In this document: positions 1 to 8,973 of the stretch, piece by piece
How the letters are laid out: each line of letters begins with the position of its first letter
Numbering within the stretch: position 1 is the first letter of the stretch
Source: Tannerella sp.
GTDB lineage: Bacteria; Bacteroidota; Bacteroidia; Bacteroidales; Tannerellaceae
NCBI GenBank assembly: GCA_031277235.1
Contig: JAITMT010000110.1
Span: 1 to 20,321, forward strand
DNA length: 20,321 nt
Direction of reading: 5' to 3'
Translations under genes and position numbers: made by a program
Notes under the pieces: model-generated
The model's input: only the letters and a program-made list of their open reading frames with translations
Databases searched by the model: none
What the model was told of the DNA's origin: nothing

Positions 1-1505
1 GAGGATACTTCAAGCCAGTCTCCGATACCGCTTTCCGTCTCCACGATTGCGCTTGTAAATTTATCGGTTACGCCCAGCAGGTAGTCGCCCACGATATAGT
101 GCGCGTCATAGATTCGCTGCCCCACGAACGAGATGCATTTCCGGATATTTCCCGCCTTGATGCAGATATTGCCGCTGAAACCGATTGATGAAGGATCTAT
201 CTTCGACGGATCTATCTTGAAAACGAAACTGTTACATTCCGTTTTGTCCAGTATGACCTGTCCTTCATAACCGGGTACGAGATTTTGGTCGGCGGGCTGG
301 ATGTTTTCCGTCAGGATTTCGTCGCCTATGTTGTACGGAGCATTGTTGTTGTTAAATTCGTCATAGTCAATGTAAACCGCCTGCGCGTCGGTGCAGAAGC
401 GGATTTCGGCACGACCCGAAGCGTCAAATTCGATTTCCGACGTTTCCATTTTCAGATATGTACCCAGTATGCTGCCGTCAATGGCAATGTCGTTCCAGGG
501 CTTCAGATCGAGCGTGACGAGCGGTTCGAGACTCTGTCCCCTCACCTTGATATCCAGCGTATAGATGTAGTTGCGCAGAATGAAGGTGCTGTCCGGGTTG
601 TTCGTATAGATGGTATAAACGTAGGAATCCGTCTTGTTGCCTTCAGACGGGGACAGGGTCGGGATGGTTACCCTTACCTGCGTAACGTTTGTCCCCACCG
701 AATAACTGTTGCGGTAGTTTTCGTAGAGATAGGCTGAATCCACCTGTCCGCCGCCGGTCAAACTGAACTTTGTCAGGTCCGTGGACCGATGGGCGCTTCT
801 TTCGGCATAGTCGAATACTGCCACGTCGTTTTTGGCGGGTCCGAACGGCAGCGTCGTAGTGGCTGCGTCCAGTACCTGTACCTCAATCCCGGGATAATCA
901 ATCTCCAGGTCGGAAGGCAGAAAGATGTCGTTTTTCGAAACGTTGATTCTGAGTTTTGCCACATTGCGCTGGATGTGCACGGTTCCTTCGTATCCGGTTC
1001 CGGAGCCGTTGGCGACCAGGCTGCCCGTGCCCGTCATCATGAACAGTGTTTCACGGTTTCCCGGATCCGGGAGGGGGATTTCCGCATTTATCACCTTCGC
1101 GGTTCTGCGGTTGGCATACACTTCAGCCGTTATCGCGCCCGTCGTCAGACCGTCCACCTCGTATTTCAGGATCCAGGTGGAATCGTTCACCACCGTTACG
1201 TTCGGACTGGGAATGACCACCGTATCGGTTTCCACGATTGCGGCTCCCTGTCTCAAATCCACGAACATTGTATCTATGACGTTTTCGTAGCCGCTCGCAA
1301 ACTCGCCCGCATACGTGCTGACGCCTCTTCCGCCGTTCGGTACATAGACGCGCAGGGAAATGGACGTGCCATCGCCGCCTTCCGTACCGGCGCCATCGCC
1401 ACCGTTGCCCGGTATGTCCGGATCAACTATCTGTTCATTGTTACAGGCTGTAAAAGCGGCTCCCAATAGAACTAAAGCTATCAAATTAAATACTATACGT
1501 TTCAT
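1..1505 (-). CDS. Fimbrillin-family (FimA/Mfa type) surface lipoprotein, 3' end outside window
   Basis: The frame is open from an ATG at 1505 to the window edge, giving 501 codons without a stop. The N-terminus is a lipoprotein signal: basic start, hydrophobic core and lipobox FTAC with Cys21, followed by a Gly/Asp-rich linker to about residue 47. Fimbrillin landmarks follow in order: LFMMTG (154-159), HIQRNVAKL (177-185), YLYENYR (259-265), RNYIYTLDIKV (311-321) and a KPWN strand near 337. FimA/Mfa proteins are exported as lipoproteins and form or anchor surface fimbriae by donor-strand exchange. After about residue 350 there is an extra domain (TSEIEFDASGRAEIRF and onward) that a simple fimbrillin lacks, so this may be a tip or anchor subunit or an adhesin with a C-terminal extension. 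It lies 293 bp downstream of der with its own promoter. Family confident, exact subunit role not. Confidence 0.82.
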   Translation of the reverse strand, partial: MKRIVFNLIALVLLGAAFTACNNEQIVDPDIPGNGGDGAGTEGGDGTSISLRVYVPNGGRGVSTYAGEFASGYENVIDTMFVDLRQGAAIVETDTVVIPSPNVTVVNDSTWILKYEVDGLTTGAITAEVYANRRTAKVINAEIPLPDPGNRETLFMMTGTGSLVANGSGTGYEGTVHIQRNVAKLRINVSKNDIFLPSDLEIDYPGIEVQVLDAATTTLPFGPAKNDVAVFDYAERSAHRSTDLTKFSLTGGGQVDSAYLYENYRNSYSVGTNVTQVRVTIPTLSPSEGNKTDSYVYTIYTNNPDSTFILRNYIYTLDIKVRGQSLEPLVTLDLKPWNDIAIDGSILGTYLKMETSEIEFDASGRAEIRFCTDAQAVYIDYDEFNNNNAPYNIGDEILTENIQPADQNLVPGYEGQVILDKTECNSFVFKIDPSKIDPSSIGFSGNICIKAGNIRKCISFVGQRIYDAHYIVGDYLLGVTDKFTSAIVETESGIGDWLEVS

Positions 1506-1560
1506 TTTTTTTTCTATTATTCTTATTACTTTATTTGCATTTTTATACTAATTTAGCGCG

Positions 1561-1568
1561 CAAATTTA
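1561..1568 (-). promoter_or_regulatory. -7 promoter element for the fimbrillin lipoprotein gene
   Basis: On the minus strand this reads TAAATTTG, matching the Bacteroidota -7 consensus TAnnTTTG. It lies 55 bp before the ATG at 1505 in a very AT-rich gap. No clear TTTG was seen at the -33 position. Transcription would begin near 1554. Confidence 0.55.
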
Positions 1569-1713
1569 CGATAAAATTTTTATATCTGCTATTTTTTTTG
1601 CGAAAAAAGTGTATTTTTATATATTTTACATATATTTTATATATTTTTAACAATTCTCTTTTTCTACAAATAGCGTCCCGTTCGGTCGTTCGGCACACGG
1701 ATGATACAGTTGT

Positions 1714-1776
1714 ACACGGATTTATATATTATTGATAATCAGTATGTTTTAGGTTTATCTCTGTGAAAATCCGTGT
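1714..1776. repeat. 10-bp inverted repeat in the der to fimbrillin gap
   Basis: Arms ACACGGATTT (1714-1723) and AAATCCGTGT (1767-1776) are perfectly complementary, 43 bases apart, with a further ACACGGAT at 1695-1702. There is no T-tract, so it is not a convincing terminator for der. It may be a remnant of a dispersed repeat. Apart from this and the promoter at 1561, nothing was seen in the 1506-1798 gap. Confidence 0.4.
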
Positions 1777-1798
1777 TATCCGCGCCGGTTGCGTGCCT

Positions 1799-3112
1799 TT
1801 ATTTCTCCCGCATAAAAATCTGAATCGGCGTGCCGGTGAAATCCCAGTTTTCGCGCATCTGGTTTTCGAGAAAGCGGCGGTATGGTTCCTTCACCCATTG
1901 TGGCAGGTTGCAAAAGAATACGAAAGTCGGAATATAACTGTTCGGGAGTTGTGTTATATATTTGATTTTTATGTATTTACCCTTATTGGACGGTGGCGGT
2001 GTCTTTTCGATGACGGGGAGGAGTACCTCGTTCAGTTTGGCGGTCGAAACGCGTTTGTGGCGATTTTCATAAACTTCCTTCGCTTTTTCCAGCACCTTGA
2101 AAATGCGCTGTTTCGTCGTTGCGGAAATGAACAGAATGGGGAAATCGGTGAACGGCGCGAAACGGTCTCGAATGGCGTTTGTAAACGTGTTAATCGCTGC
2201 CTGCGACTTGTTTTCCGTTAAATCCCACTTGTTCACGCAAACCACCAGCCCCTTTTTGTTTTTCTGGATAACTTGAAAAATGTTCAAATCCTGACTCTCG
2301 ATGCCCCGCGTAGCGTCCACCATCAAAACGCAGACGTCCGAGTTTTCGATGGCGCGGATGGAGCGTATAACCGAATAATATTCAAGATCTTCGTTCACTT
2401 TTCCCTTCTTGCGGATACCTGCCGTATCAACCAGGTAAAAGTTCAGACCGAACTTGTCATATTTCGTATAAATCGAATCGCGCGTGGTGCCTGCAATTTC
2501 GGTTACAATATTGCGCTCTTCGCCGATGAATGCGTTGATTAGCGACGATTTTCCGGCGTTGGGACGACCGACAATCGCGATGCGCGGCAGTTCTTCTTCC
2601 GGCTCGCCTTCGCCCTCGGAGGGCAGCAATTCAATGATTTTATCCAACAAATCACCTGTATATGAGCCATTTATAGAAGAAATGCAATACGGATCGCCCA
2701 ATCCCAGACTGTAAAATTCCGCTCCGAGCGCATGCAATTCATAGTTGTCGGCTTTATTGGCAACCAGCACAACCGGTTTTTTGCTGCGGCGAAGAATGCG
2801 TGCCACCTCGTCGTCCAGGTCGGTAACGCCATTCAGAATATCCACGACAAACAGAATGACGTCCGCCTCTTCGATGGCGATTTTCACCTGCTTGTTGATT
2901 TCCTCTTCAAAAATATCCTCCGAATTGACTACCCATCCTCCCGTGTCAATGAGCGAAAACTCGTGTCCCGTCCAATCCACTTTGCCGTACTGGCGGTCGC
3001 GGGTCGTGCCTGCCTCTCCGTCCACGATCGCCTGGCGGGTTTGCGTGAACCGGTTAAACAGGGTTGATTTGCCCACATTCGGACGACCTACTATTGCTAC
3101 TACATTTTTCAT
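1799..3112 (-). CDS. der: Ribosome biogenesis GTPase Der (EngA)
   Basis: Der has two GTPase domains in tandem and acts in maturation of the 50S ribosomal subunit. Both G domains are intact. Domain 1 has P-loop GRPNVGKS (9-16), DTGG (56-59) and NKAD (119-122). Domain 2 has GRPNAGKS (182-189), DTAG (229-232) and NKWD (294-297). An acidic linker (about 165-175) separates them, and the C-terminal KH-like domain runs from about 350 to 437. The 437 residues and start at the MKNVVAIVGRP motif are normal for the family. It is the last ribosome-related gene of the leftward block. It is separated from yidC by 124 bp filled with short direct repeats, and no TAnnTTTG box is visible there, so it is probably read through from upstream. 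Confidence 0.97.
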   Translation of the reverse strand: MKNVVAIVGRPNVGKSTLFNRFTQTRQAIVDGEAGTTRDRQYGKVDWTGHEFSLIDTGGWVVNSEDIFEEEINKQVKIAIEEADVILFVVDILNGVTDLDDEVARILRRSKKPVVLVANKADNYELHALGAEFYSLGLGDPYCISSINGSYTGDLLDKIIELLPSEGEGEPEEELPRIAIVGRPNAGKSSLINAFIGEERNIVTEIAGTTRDSIYTKYDKFGLNFYLVDTAGIRKKGKVNEDLEYYSVIRSIRAIENSDVCVLMVDATRGIESQDLNIFQVIQKNKKGLVVCVNKWDLTENKSQAAINTFTNAIRDRFAPFTDFPILFISATTKQRIFKVLEKAKEVYENRHKRVSTAKLNEVLLPVIEKTPPPSNKGKYIKIKYITQLPNSYIPTFVFFCNLPQWVKEPYRRFLENQMRENWDFTGTPIQIFMREK

Positions 3113-3142
3113 AATTTTTTATTTTTGATTTACGATTTTGGA

Positions 3143-3238
3143 TTGAACCTTGAACCTTGAACCTTGAACCTTGAACTACGAACCTTGAACTTCCAACCGT
3201 TAATCCTCAAATTCTCAAATCTTCAAATTTTCAAATTC
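3143..3238. repeat. Short-period direct repeats between yidC and der
   Basis: Four perfect tandem copies of TTGAACC (3143-3170) are followed by decayed copies to about 3192, then a second array of variants of CAAATTCT (3206-3238) that reaches the yidC stop codon. The same two motif types recur at 5166, 6906, 7032 and 13523. It lies between yidC and der and has no open reading frame of its own. Confidence 0.8.
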
Positions 3239-5141
3239 ATCTCCTCCCCTGTCCCTGCTGGCGTTTTCTGAGTTGTTCCTGCTGTGCGCGTTGCGCTTCT
3301 TCGAGACGCTGCATGAAGCCTGATTTTTTCTTGGGTTTCTTCTTGTTTTCCTCCAATTTGGCAAGAAGTTTTTCTTCGTTCACCGTGAAACGGAAAATCA
3401 TGGTTTGACCGATCGTTATCAGGGTAGAAATCAGGAAGTACCAACTCAATCCGGAAGAACTTTGGTTGAAGAAAAAGAAGAACATCACGGGCATCAGATA
3501 CATCATCATATTCATGCCCGGTATCTGCTGCTGTCCGGTATTGGTCATGGACATGTTGATTTTCGTGTAAACAACGTTTACAATCGTCATCAACAGACAG
3601 AAAAGGCTGATATGATTCCCTAAGAAGTTGGTTATGAGTGGAATATCTTGATTCCACGAAATAACGGCATCGTAGGTTGAGAGGTCTTTTGCCCAGAGGA
3701 AACTTTGCTGGCGCAATTCGATAGACGTCGGGAACAGCCAGTACAGGGCAATCAAAATCGGCAGCGGCAAAAGCATGGGTAAACAGCCGCTCATGGGACT
3801 TGCGCCCGCCTGATTGTACAACGACATGGTTGCCTGCTGCAATTCCATCGCCTGCTCTTTCTTGGGAAATTTCTTTTTCAACTCGTCCACTTGCGGTTTC
3901 AATACGCGCATCTTCGCCTGCGACATGTACGATTTGTACGTGAAGGGGAACAGCACCGTTTTCACAATCAGCGTAAGCAGGAAAATAATCAACCCGTAAC
4001 TGGTGATGAATTTACCGAGAAAATCGAAAATCGGAAGGATAAAATACTTGTTGATGGGGCGCAACCAACTGTAGCCCATCGGAACAAGTTCGTCGAGATT
4101 CAATTCCTGCCCGGCTTCCAAGCCCTTGTCGTAGGCGCGGAGGAGTTGATATTTGGTCGGTCCGAAATAATATTGAAAACCGACGGTCGTATTTGCCGTC
4201 AGACTGAAAGGCACGGCAGTTACCGCCGCAAAATCTTTCAGATATTCCTCGGAATTGGGATTTTGCCTGGAAGTTAGCATTGTTCCCGAAAACGAATCGT
4301 CCGCAATCAGAACCGACGCGAAAAATTTATTTTTGAAGCCAATCCATTTGATACGGCTCGATTCCTGCCTTTCGTCGTCTTTTGTTTCGCCGAAATGCTC
4401 CACGTCGTCGGCTAAAAACTTGTAATACAGCCCGGTATATTGATTTTCGAGTTTGCGTCCCCTTTCGAGCGTCCGCATGTTTTGCGTCCAGCGAATATCC
4501 AGCGAATTGGTCGAAGGCGCCAGAATACCGTTCAATCCCGACGTTTTAATGTCGAAATTCAGCATGTAATCGTCGGGTTTCAAGGTATATACGAAATCTA
4601 TGATACCGCCGTCACCGACATTGAGCCGCATGGTTACGGAATTGGGCGCGCCATCCGCCATTTTGGTAAAATATAAATCGGAAGTATTTATTACTCTGTT
4701 GTTTGCGGTTACAAAAATGAGGTCGAACTTGGAATCTTCGCCTTCAAAAAGCACCAACGGTTCCTTTTCGTAAGTTACGTAATCCTTGATCCGCGCAAAA
4801 TTGACGTAACCGCCTTTGGTATTGACTTTTACTTCGATTTTTTCGTTTTCGAGCGTTACGAGTTCTTCCGTCCCGACGGCGGCTGCCGCAAAAGCGCCGA
4901 AACTGTTCGTTAACTGCAACTGTTTCAGCGAATCGGACAACATGCCTACTGAATCGGGGCTCAGGGTCGCTTCTTCCTTGGGAGCCAACGTTTCCTGCGA
5001 CTGTATTTGCTGCTGCACGGCGGCGATGGAATCCTGTAACCGCTTCGTCTCGATTTCTTCTTTCGACGGACGGTTCCACCAAGTGAAACCGATTAATAAC
5101 AAGCCTATTAAAATAAAACCTGTGATTGTATTTCTATCCAT
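3237..5141 (-). CDS. yidC: Membrane protein insertase YidC
   Basis: YidC inserts and folds inner-membrane proteins, alone or with SecYEG. The protein is 634 residues in the long Gram-negative form. It has an N-terminal membrane segment (about 5-22), a large periplasmic domain (about 60-350), then the conserved insertase core with membrane segments near 365-400, 450-470, 505-525 and 545-580. A very basic tail (599-634) is suited to ribosome contact. The positively charged residue in the hydrophilic groove is Lys394 (LIVKTVLFPF); E. coli has Arg there. The start MDRNTITGFILIG is typical of Bacteroidota YidC. It follows pyrG by 67 bp and probably shares its transcript. The 3' end runs directly into the short-repeat array. 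Confidence 0.97.
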   Translation of the reverse strand: MDRNTITGFILIGLLLIGFTWWNRPSKEEIETKRLQDSIAAVQQQIQSQETLAPKEEATLSPDSVGMLSDSLKQLQLTNSFGAFAAAAVGTEELVTLENEKIEVKVNTKGGYVNFARIKDYVTYEKEPLVLFEGEDSKFDLIFVTANNRVINTSDLYFTKMADGAPNSVTMRLNVGDGGIIDFVYTLKPDDYMLNFDIKTSGLNGILAPSTNSLDIRWTQNMRTLERGRKLENQYTGLYYKFLADDVEHFGETKDDERQESSRIKWIGFKNKFFASVLIADDSFSGTMLTSRQNPNSEEYLKDFAAVTAVPFSLTANTTVGFQYYFGPTKYQLLRAYDKGLEAGQELNLDELVPMGYSWLRPINKYFILPIFDFLGKFITSYGLIIFLLTLIVKTVLFPFTYKSYMSQAKMRVLKPQVDELKKKFPKKEQAMELQQATMSLYNQAGASPMSGCLPMLLPLPILIALYWLFPTSIELRQQSFLWAKDLSTYDAVISWNQDIPLITNFLGNHISLFCLLMTIVNVVYTKINMSMTNTGQQQIPGMNMMMYLMPVMFFFFFNQSSSGLSWYFLISTLITIGQTMIFRFTVNEEKLLAKLEENKKKPKKKSGFMQRLEEAQRAQQEQLRKRQQGQGRR

Positions 5142-5165
5142 ATCTTAATTGTATAAATTTAATTA

Positions 5166-5204
5166 TTTGAAAATTTGAAGATTTGAAAATTGACTATCAA
5201 ATCC
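5166..5204. repeat. Short-period repeat between pyrG and yidC
   Basis: Successive units of the TTTGAAAA / TTTGAAGA type (5166-5193) are followed by a TCAAATCC unit (5197-5204). They belong to the same family as the array at 3206-3238 and occupy most of the 67-bp gap. Confidence 0.65.
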
Positions 5205-5208
5205 AAAA

Positions 5209-6810
5209 TCATCCCTTTATCGCCGCTTTTATAAAACTGATAAACAACGGGTTGGGATTTACGACCGTAGAATTGTATTCGGGGTGATACTGCACGCCCA
5301 CGTACCATTTCAGCGCCGGAACTTCCACGATTTCAACAAGATTCGTTTCCTGATTTTCGCCGGAGCACTTCATTCCCGCCGCTTCGAGTCGAGCCTTGTA
5401 TTCGTTGTTCAACTCGTAACGGTGGCGGTGACGCTCGAAAATCGTCTGTTTGCCGTAAGCTTCGTATGCTTTCGAGCCTTTTTCCAGCGTGCATTCAAAT
5501 TCGCCGAGCCGCATGGTGCCTCCCATACTCGTGATATTTTTCTGTTCTTCCATAATATCAATGACTTTGCAGGGGGCTGTCGGGTCTATTTCGGTGGAAT
5601 TTGCATTTTCGAGACCGAGCACGTTCCGGGCATATTCGATGACCATACATTGCATGCCCAGGCAGATTCCGAGGCAGGGAATATCATGTTCGCGTACATA
5701 TTTTAATGCGGCAAACTTGCCTTCAATGCCGCGCTGACCGAAGCCGGGCGCTATCAGGACGCCATCCATGTCCTTCAACAGCGTTTCCACATTGTTTTTG
5801 TCAATTTTCTCGGAATGAATGAACCTCAAATCCAGTCTGCGATCGTTGTAAATGGACGCTATCAGCAACGATTCCTCGATGGACTTGTAAGCGTCCTGCA
5901 ATTCCACATATTTGCCCACCAGCGCGATTTTAACCTCTTTGGAGGCATCGGTTTTACGGCGCAGAAATTCCTTCCATTCTTTCAGTTCGGGCTTTGTTCC
6001 GGCAGGTATTCCCGCCTTTTCAAGCAATATTTCGTCCATTCCCTGGCGTTGCAGCATCAGGGGAACTTCGTAAATGGTGGATACGTCAATGGACTGAATA
6101 ACAGATTCTTTCGATACGTTGCAAAACAGCGCCACCTTGTGCAGGATGGGCGTATTGAGTTCGTGTTCCGTGCGAAGCACGAGTATGTCGGGTTGAACGC
6201 CCAGTTCCAGCAACTGCTTGACGGAGTGCTGCGTGGGTTTTGTCTTGTATTCCTTGGCGGCGGCGATGAACGGGACATACGTCAAATGTATGCAAATGCA
6301 GTCCTTACCCAATTCCCATTTCATCTGGCGCACGCTTTCGATGAAGGGCAGCGACTCGATATCACCGACCGTCCCGCCGATTTCGGTAATCACAAAATCG
6401 TATTTGTGTTTCGTCCCGAGCATCTTCATGTTACGCTTGATTTCGTCCGTGATGTGCGGAATGACCTGCACGGTTTTACCGAGATAGTCGCCCGAACGCT
6501 CTTTTTCAATGACAGTCAGATAGATGCGTCCTGTTGTAACATTGTTTGCCTTTGTCGTGGGGACGTTCAGGAAACGCTCGTAGTGTCCGAGGTCGAGGTC
6601 GGCTTCGTGTCCGTCGCTCGCCACGAAACATTCGCCGTGCTCGTAAGGATTGAGCGTCCCGGGATCTACGTTGATGTACGGGTCAAATTTTTGAATGGCG
6701 ACCTTGAAATTTCTCGCCTGCAACAATTTTCCGAGTGAAGCGGAAACGATACCCTTGCCCAGCGAAGAAACCACGCCGCCGGTAACGAAAATATATTTTG
6801 TATTTGCCAC
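5209..6810 (-). CDS. pyrG: CTP synthase (glutamine-hydrolysing), GTG start
   Basis: CTP synthase makes CTP from UTP, ATP and glutamine. The N-terminal synthetase domain opens with ANTKYIFVTGG and the nucleotide loop GGVVSSLGKG (11-20). The C-terminal class I glutamine amidotransferase domain has catalytic Cys383 in GICLGMQ and the His509/Glu511 pair in QYHPE. I chose the GTG at 6810, giving 533 residues, although the frame continues to an ATG at 6903. The extra 31 residues are hydrophobic and unlike the family. A strong promoter (-7 at 6839-6846) lies between the two starts, so the upstream ATG would not be in the message. The leader is only about 20 bases. yidC follows 67 bp downstream. Confidence 0.97.
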   Translation of the reverse strand: MANTKYIFVTGGVVSSLGKGIVSASLGKLLQARNFKVAIQKFDPYINVDPGTLNPYEHGECFVASDGHEADLDLGHYERFLNVPTTKANNVTTGRIYLTVIEKERSGDYLGKTVQVIPHITDEIKRNMKMLGTKHKYDFVITEIGGTVGDIESLPFIESVRQMKWELGKDCICIHLTYVPFIAAAKEYKTKPTQHSVKQLLELGVQPDILVLRTEHELNTPILHKVALFCNVSKESVIQSIDVSTIYEVPLMLQRQGMDEILLEKAGIPAGTKPELKEWKEFLRRKTDASKEVKIALVGKYVELQDAYKSIEESLLIASIYNDRRLDLRFIHSEKIDKNNVETLLKDMDGVLIAPGFGQRGIEGKFAALKYVREHDIPCLGICLGMQCMVIEYARNVLGLENANSTEIDPTAPCKVIDIMEEQKNITSMGGTMRLGEFECTLEKGSKAYEAYGKQTIFERHRHRYELNNEYKARLEAAGMKCSGENQETNLVEIVEVPALKWYVGVQYHPEYNSTVVNPNPLFISFIKAAIKG

Positions 6811-6838
6811 TGCCGTGAATTTAAGAAAAATTAAGGCG

Positions 6839-6869
6839 CAAAGGTACGTGAAAAATACGGAGATTCCAA
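6839..6869 (-). promoter_or_regulatory. pyrG promoter
   Basis: On the minus strand the -33 trinucleotide TTG (6869-6867) is separated by exactly 20 bases from TACCTTTG (6846-6839). This is a near-ideal Bacteroidota sigma promoter. The predicted start is near 6832, about 22 bases before the GTG start. Confidence 0.75.
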
Positions 6870-6903
6870 TTCTTCCATGTATTTTTATTATAATTAACGG
6901 CAT

Positions 6904-7031
6904 TAACCCTCAAATCTTCAATCGCTTTGCTTCTTTGGGGAGGGTATTCGTGTTCATCTCCTTGCGGAGGCTCGTTACGGTTTGTAGCCGGCGCGTCTTT
7001 TTTCGCCGGACTTAACCAACCCTGACAGAAA
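6904..7031. other. Noncoding gap between era and pyrG with two small hairpins
   Basis: The gap holds a short CAAATCTT-type repeat (6906-6918), a CTCC-TTGC-GGAG hairpin (6958-6969), and CCGGCG (6988-6993) pairing with CGCCGG (7004-7009) around a 10-base loop. Neither hairpin has a following T-tract in the era direction, so they are at most weak terminators for the upstream block. pyrG restarts from its own promoter. Confidence 0.4.
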
Positions 7032-7068
7032 TTTGAACCTTAATCTTCAAATCCTCAAATCCTCAAAT
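7032..7068. repeat. Short-period repeat overlapping the 3' end of era
   Basis: A TTGAACC unit (from 7033) is followed by successive CAAATCCT-type units to 7068. It is the same family as at 3206 and 13572. The array continues into the coding region and encodes the last residues and stop codon of era. Confidence 0.75.
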
Positions 7069-7969
7069 TAATAACCTCTTCCGGACTATATCCGAACGAC
7101 CGCAGCATATTGTCCCGGTTGCGCCAGTCATCTTCGACCTTGACAAAAATTTCGAGGAAAATCTTCTTCTCGAAAAACTTTTCCAGGTCTTTGCGCGCCA
7201 TCATTCCGACTTTTTTCAGCGCCTGCCCGCGATGTCCGATGATGATTCCCTTTTGCGATTCGCGCTCCACGATGATGATGGACTTGATGCTGATTTTGCT
7301 TTTGTCTTCCAGAAACTGTTCCACAACGACTTCCACCGAATACGGAATCTCCTTTTGATAGTACAGCAAAATTTTTTCGCGAATGATTTCCGTTACGAAA
7401 AACCGCGCGGGACGGTCGGTCAAAGCGTCCTTTTCAAAATAGGGCGGCGACGGCGGAATCAACTCCTCGATCCGGTTTTTCACCACGGCAATGTTGAAAT
7501 TCGCCTGCGCCGAAATGGGATAAATCTCTGCCTCCGGCAACAGTTCGTGCCATCGGACGACCAATTTTTCCAGTCCCTGCTGGTTGGTCAAATCTATCTT
7601 GTTAATCAGCAATAAAACGGGACATTCCGCCTGTTGCACCTTGTGCAGGAAATTTTCGTTCTTGTCAATTTTTTCCTTCACGTCCGTCATGTAGAGCAGG
7701 ACGTCAGCGTCTCCGAGCGCCGATTCCGAAAATCCGAGCATGGATTCCTGTAATTTATAGTTGGGTTTCAGCACGCCGGGCGTGTCGGAATAGACAATCT
7801 GCATCGAATCCGTGTTGATAATGCCCAGAATGCGGTGCCGGGTGGTCTGCGCTTTCGAGGTGATAATCGAAATGCGCTCGCCTACCAGCCTGTTCATCAG
7901 CGTTGATTTCCCGACGTTGGGATTTCCGACGATATTGACAAACCCCGATTTATGGATGACTTCCGTCAT
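7055..7969 (-). CDS. era: GTPase Era
   Basis: Era is a GTPase that binds the 3' end of 16S rRNA and helps 30S assembly. The G domain carries GNPNVGKS (15-22), DTPG (62-65) and NKID (123-126). The C-terminal KH RNA-binding domain includes IIIGHRGQALKKVG, with GHRG at 245-248. The length of 304 residues is normal. The start overlaps the end of fabH by 20 bp, which indicates translational coupling in one operon. The final residues INLRI and the stop codon are read from the CAAATCCT-type intergenic repeat, so the natural C-terminus may have been replaced or extended by repeat DNA. The core domains are unaffected. Confidence 0.97.
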   Translation of the reverse strand: MTEVIHKSGFVNIVGNPNVGKSTLMNRLVGERISIITSKAQTTRHRILGIINTDSMQIVYSDTPGVLKPNYKLQESMLGFSESALGDADVLLYMTDVKEKIDKNENFLHKVQQAECPVLLLINKIDLTNQQGLEKLVVRWHELLPEAEIYPISAQANFNIAVVKNRIEELIPPSPPYFEKDALTDRPARFFVTEIIREKILLYYQKEIPYSVEVVVEQFLEDKSKISIKSIIIVERESQKGIIIGHRGQALKKVGMMARKDLEKFFEKKIFLEIFVKVEDDWRNRDNMLRSFGYSPEEVINLRI

Positions 7970-8945
7970 ATCCCCATTTCAGATAGGTGGCGCCCCACGT
8001 AAAACCTGCGCCGAATGCCGCCAGTATGATATTGTCGCCTTTTTTCAGTTTCGGCTCCCATTCCCACAGACAGAGTGGGATGCTGCCGGCGCTCGTGTTG
8101 CCGTACTTCTGGATGTTAACCATCACCTTTTCAATCGGCACCTCGAGACGGTGTGCAGCGGCGTCAATGATGCGCATGTTCGCCTGGTGAGGCACAATCC
8201 AGTCGATATCTTCCTTTTTCAGTCCGTTGCGAGCGGCGATTTCCTGCGCCACGTCCGCCATTTCGACAACGGCGCGCTTGAAAACGGCTTTTCCTTCCTG
8301 ATAAACGGTATGTTCGTGATTGTCAATTGTTTCATAAGAGGGCGGATATGCCGAGCCGCCTGCCTTCATGTGCAGCACGGACAAACCGCCGCCGTCGGCG
8401 CGCATAATCGAATCCATGATGCCGATTTTTTCTTCGGTCGGTTCTATCAAAACCGCTCCGCAACTGTCGCCGAACAGCGGACAGGTGGTACGGTCGGTGT
8501 AGTTTGTGATGGAAGTCATCATGTCGCCCGCCACGGCGATGATGCGTTTGTATCTCCCTGAACGTATGAAGTTTGCCGCCGTTTCCAGGAGATAAACAAA
8601 TCCCGAACAGGCAGCCAGCATGTCATAAGCGAAAGCCTTCTTGCAGCCTGTTTGATAGGCTATCAGGGTGGAAACGGGCGGAATATGGTAGTCGCCCGTC
8701 GAGGTGGCGCAGATCAATCCGTCCACGGATTCGGGATCAATGCCCGTTTTTGCAATCAACTCGTTGACTGCCTGCACGGCCAGGTATGAAAACGCCTTGC
8801 CGCCTTTCAGGACTCTGCGTTCCTTGATACCGACGCGCGACATGATCCATTCGTCCGTCGTATCCACTATTTTCGACAAATCTTCGTTTGTCAGTCTGTC
8901 CTCGGGAACATAGCCCCCGATTCCTGTAATTACTGCATTTATCAT
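7950..8945 (-). CDS. fabH: Beta-ketoacyl-ACP synthase III
   Basis: FabH starts fatty-acid synthesis by condensing an acyl-CoA with malonyl-ACP. The catalytic triad is visible: Cys113 in AACSGF, His253 in VPHQAN and Asn283 in YGNTSAG. The 331 residues and the start MINAVITGIGGYVP fit the family. A small local oddity is GDSCGAVL at 159-166, where GDGAGA or GDGAAA is usual. The gene follows rpmF across an 82-bp gap with a strong hairpin and overlaps era by 20 bp. The rpmF-fabH order is widely conserved. Confidence 0.97.
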   Translation of the reverse strand: MINAVITGIGGYVPEDRLTNEDLSKIVDTTDEWIMSRVGIKERRVLKGGKAFSYLAVQAVNELIAKTGIDPESVDGLICATSTGDYHIPPVSTLIAYQTGCKKAFAYDMLAACSGFVYLLETAANFIRSGRYKRIIAVAGDMMTSITNYTDRTTCPLFGDSCGAVLIEPTEEKIGIMDSIMRADGGGLSVLHMKAGGSAYPPSYETIDNHEHTVYQEGKAVFKRAVVEMADVAQEIAARNGLKKEDIDWIVPHQANMRIIDAAAHRLEVPIEKVMVNIQKYGNTSAGSIPLCLWEWEPKLKKGDNIILAAFGAGFTWGATYLKWGYDGSHP

Positions 8946-8973
8946 TGTCTTTTTTTCATTTTTTTATAAAAAC

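Noticed and set aside
285..1469. Rightward open frames of 150 and 226 codons
   Set aside because: They are antisense to the fimbrillin lipoprotein, which has a signal peptide and family motifs.
1714..1776. Terminator for der
   Set aside because: A 43-base loop and no T-tract; kept only as a repeat.
3143..3238. CRISPR-like appearance of tandem repeats
   Set aside because: Units are 7 to 9 bases with no spacers and no cas genes; they are simple direct repeats.
5815..6738. Long rightward open frame (307 codons)
   Set aside because: It lies wholly opposite pyrG, whose motifs are intact; it is an antisense shadow.
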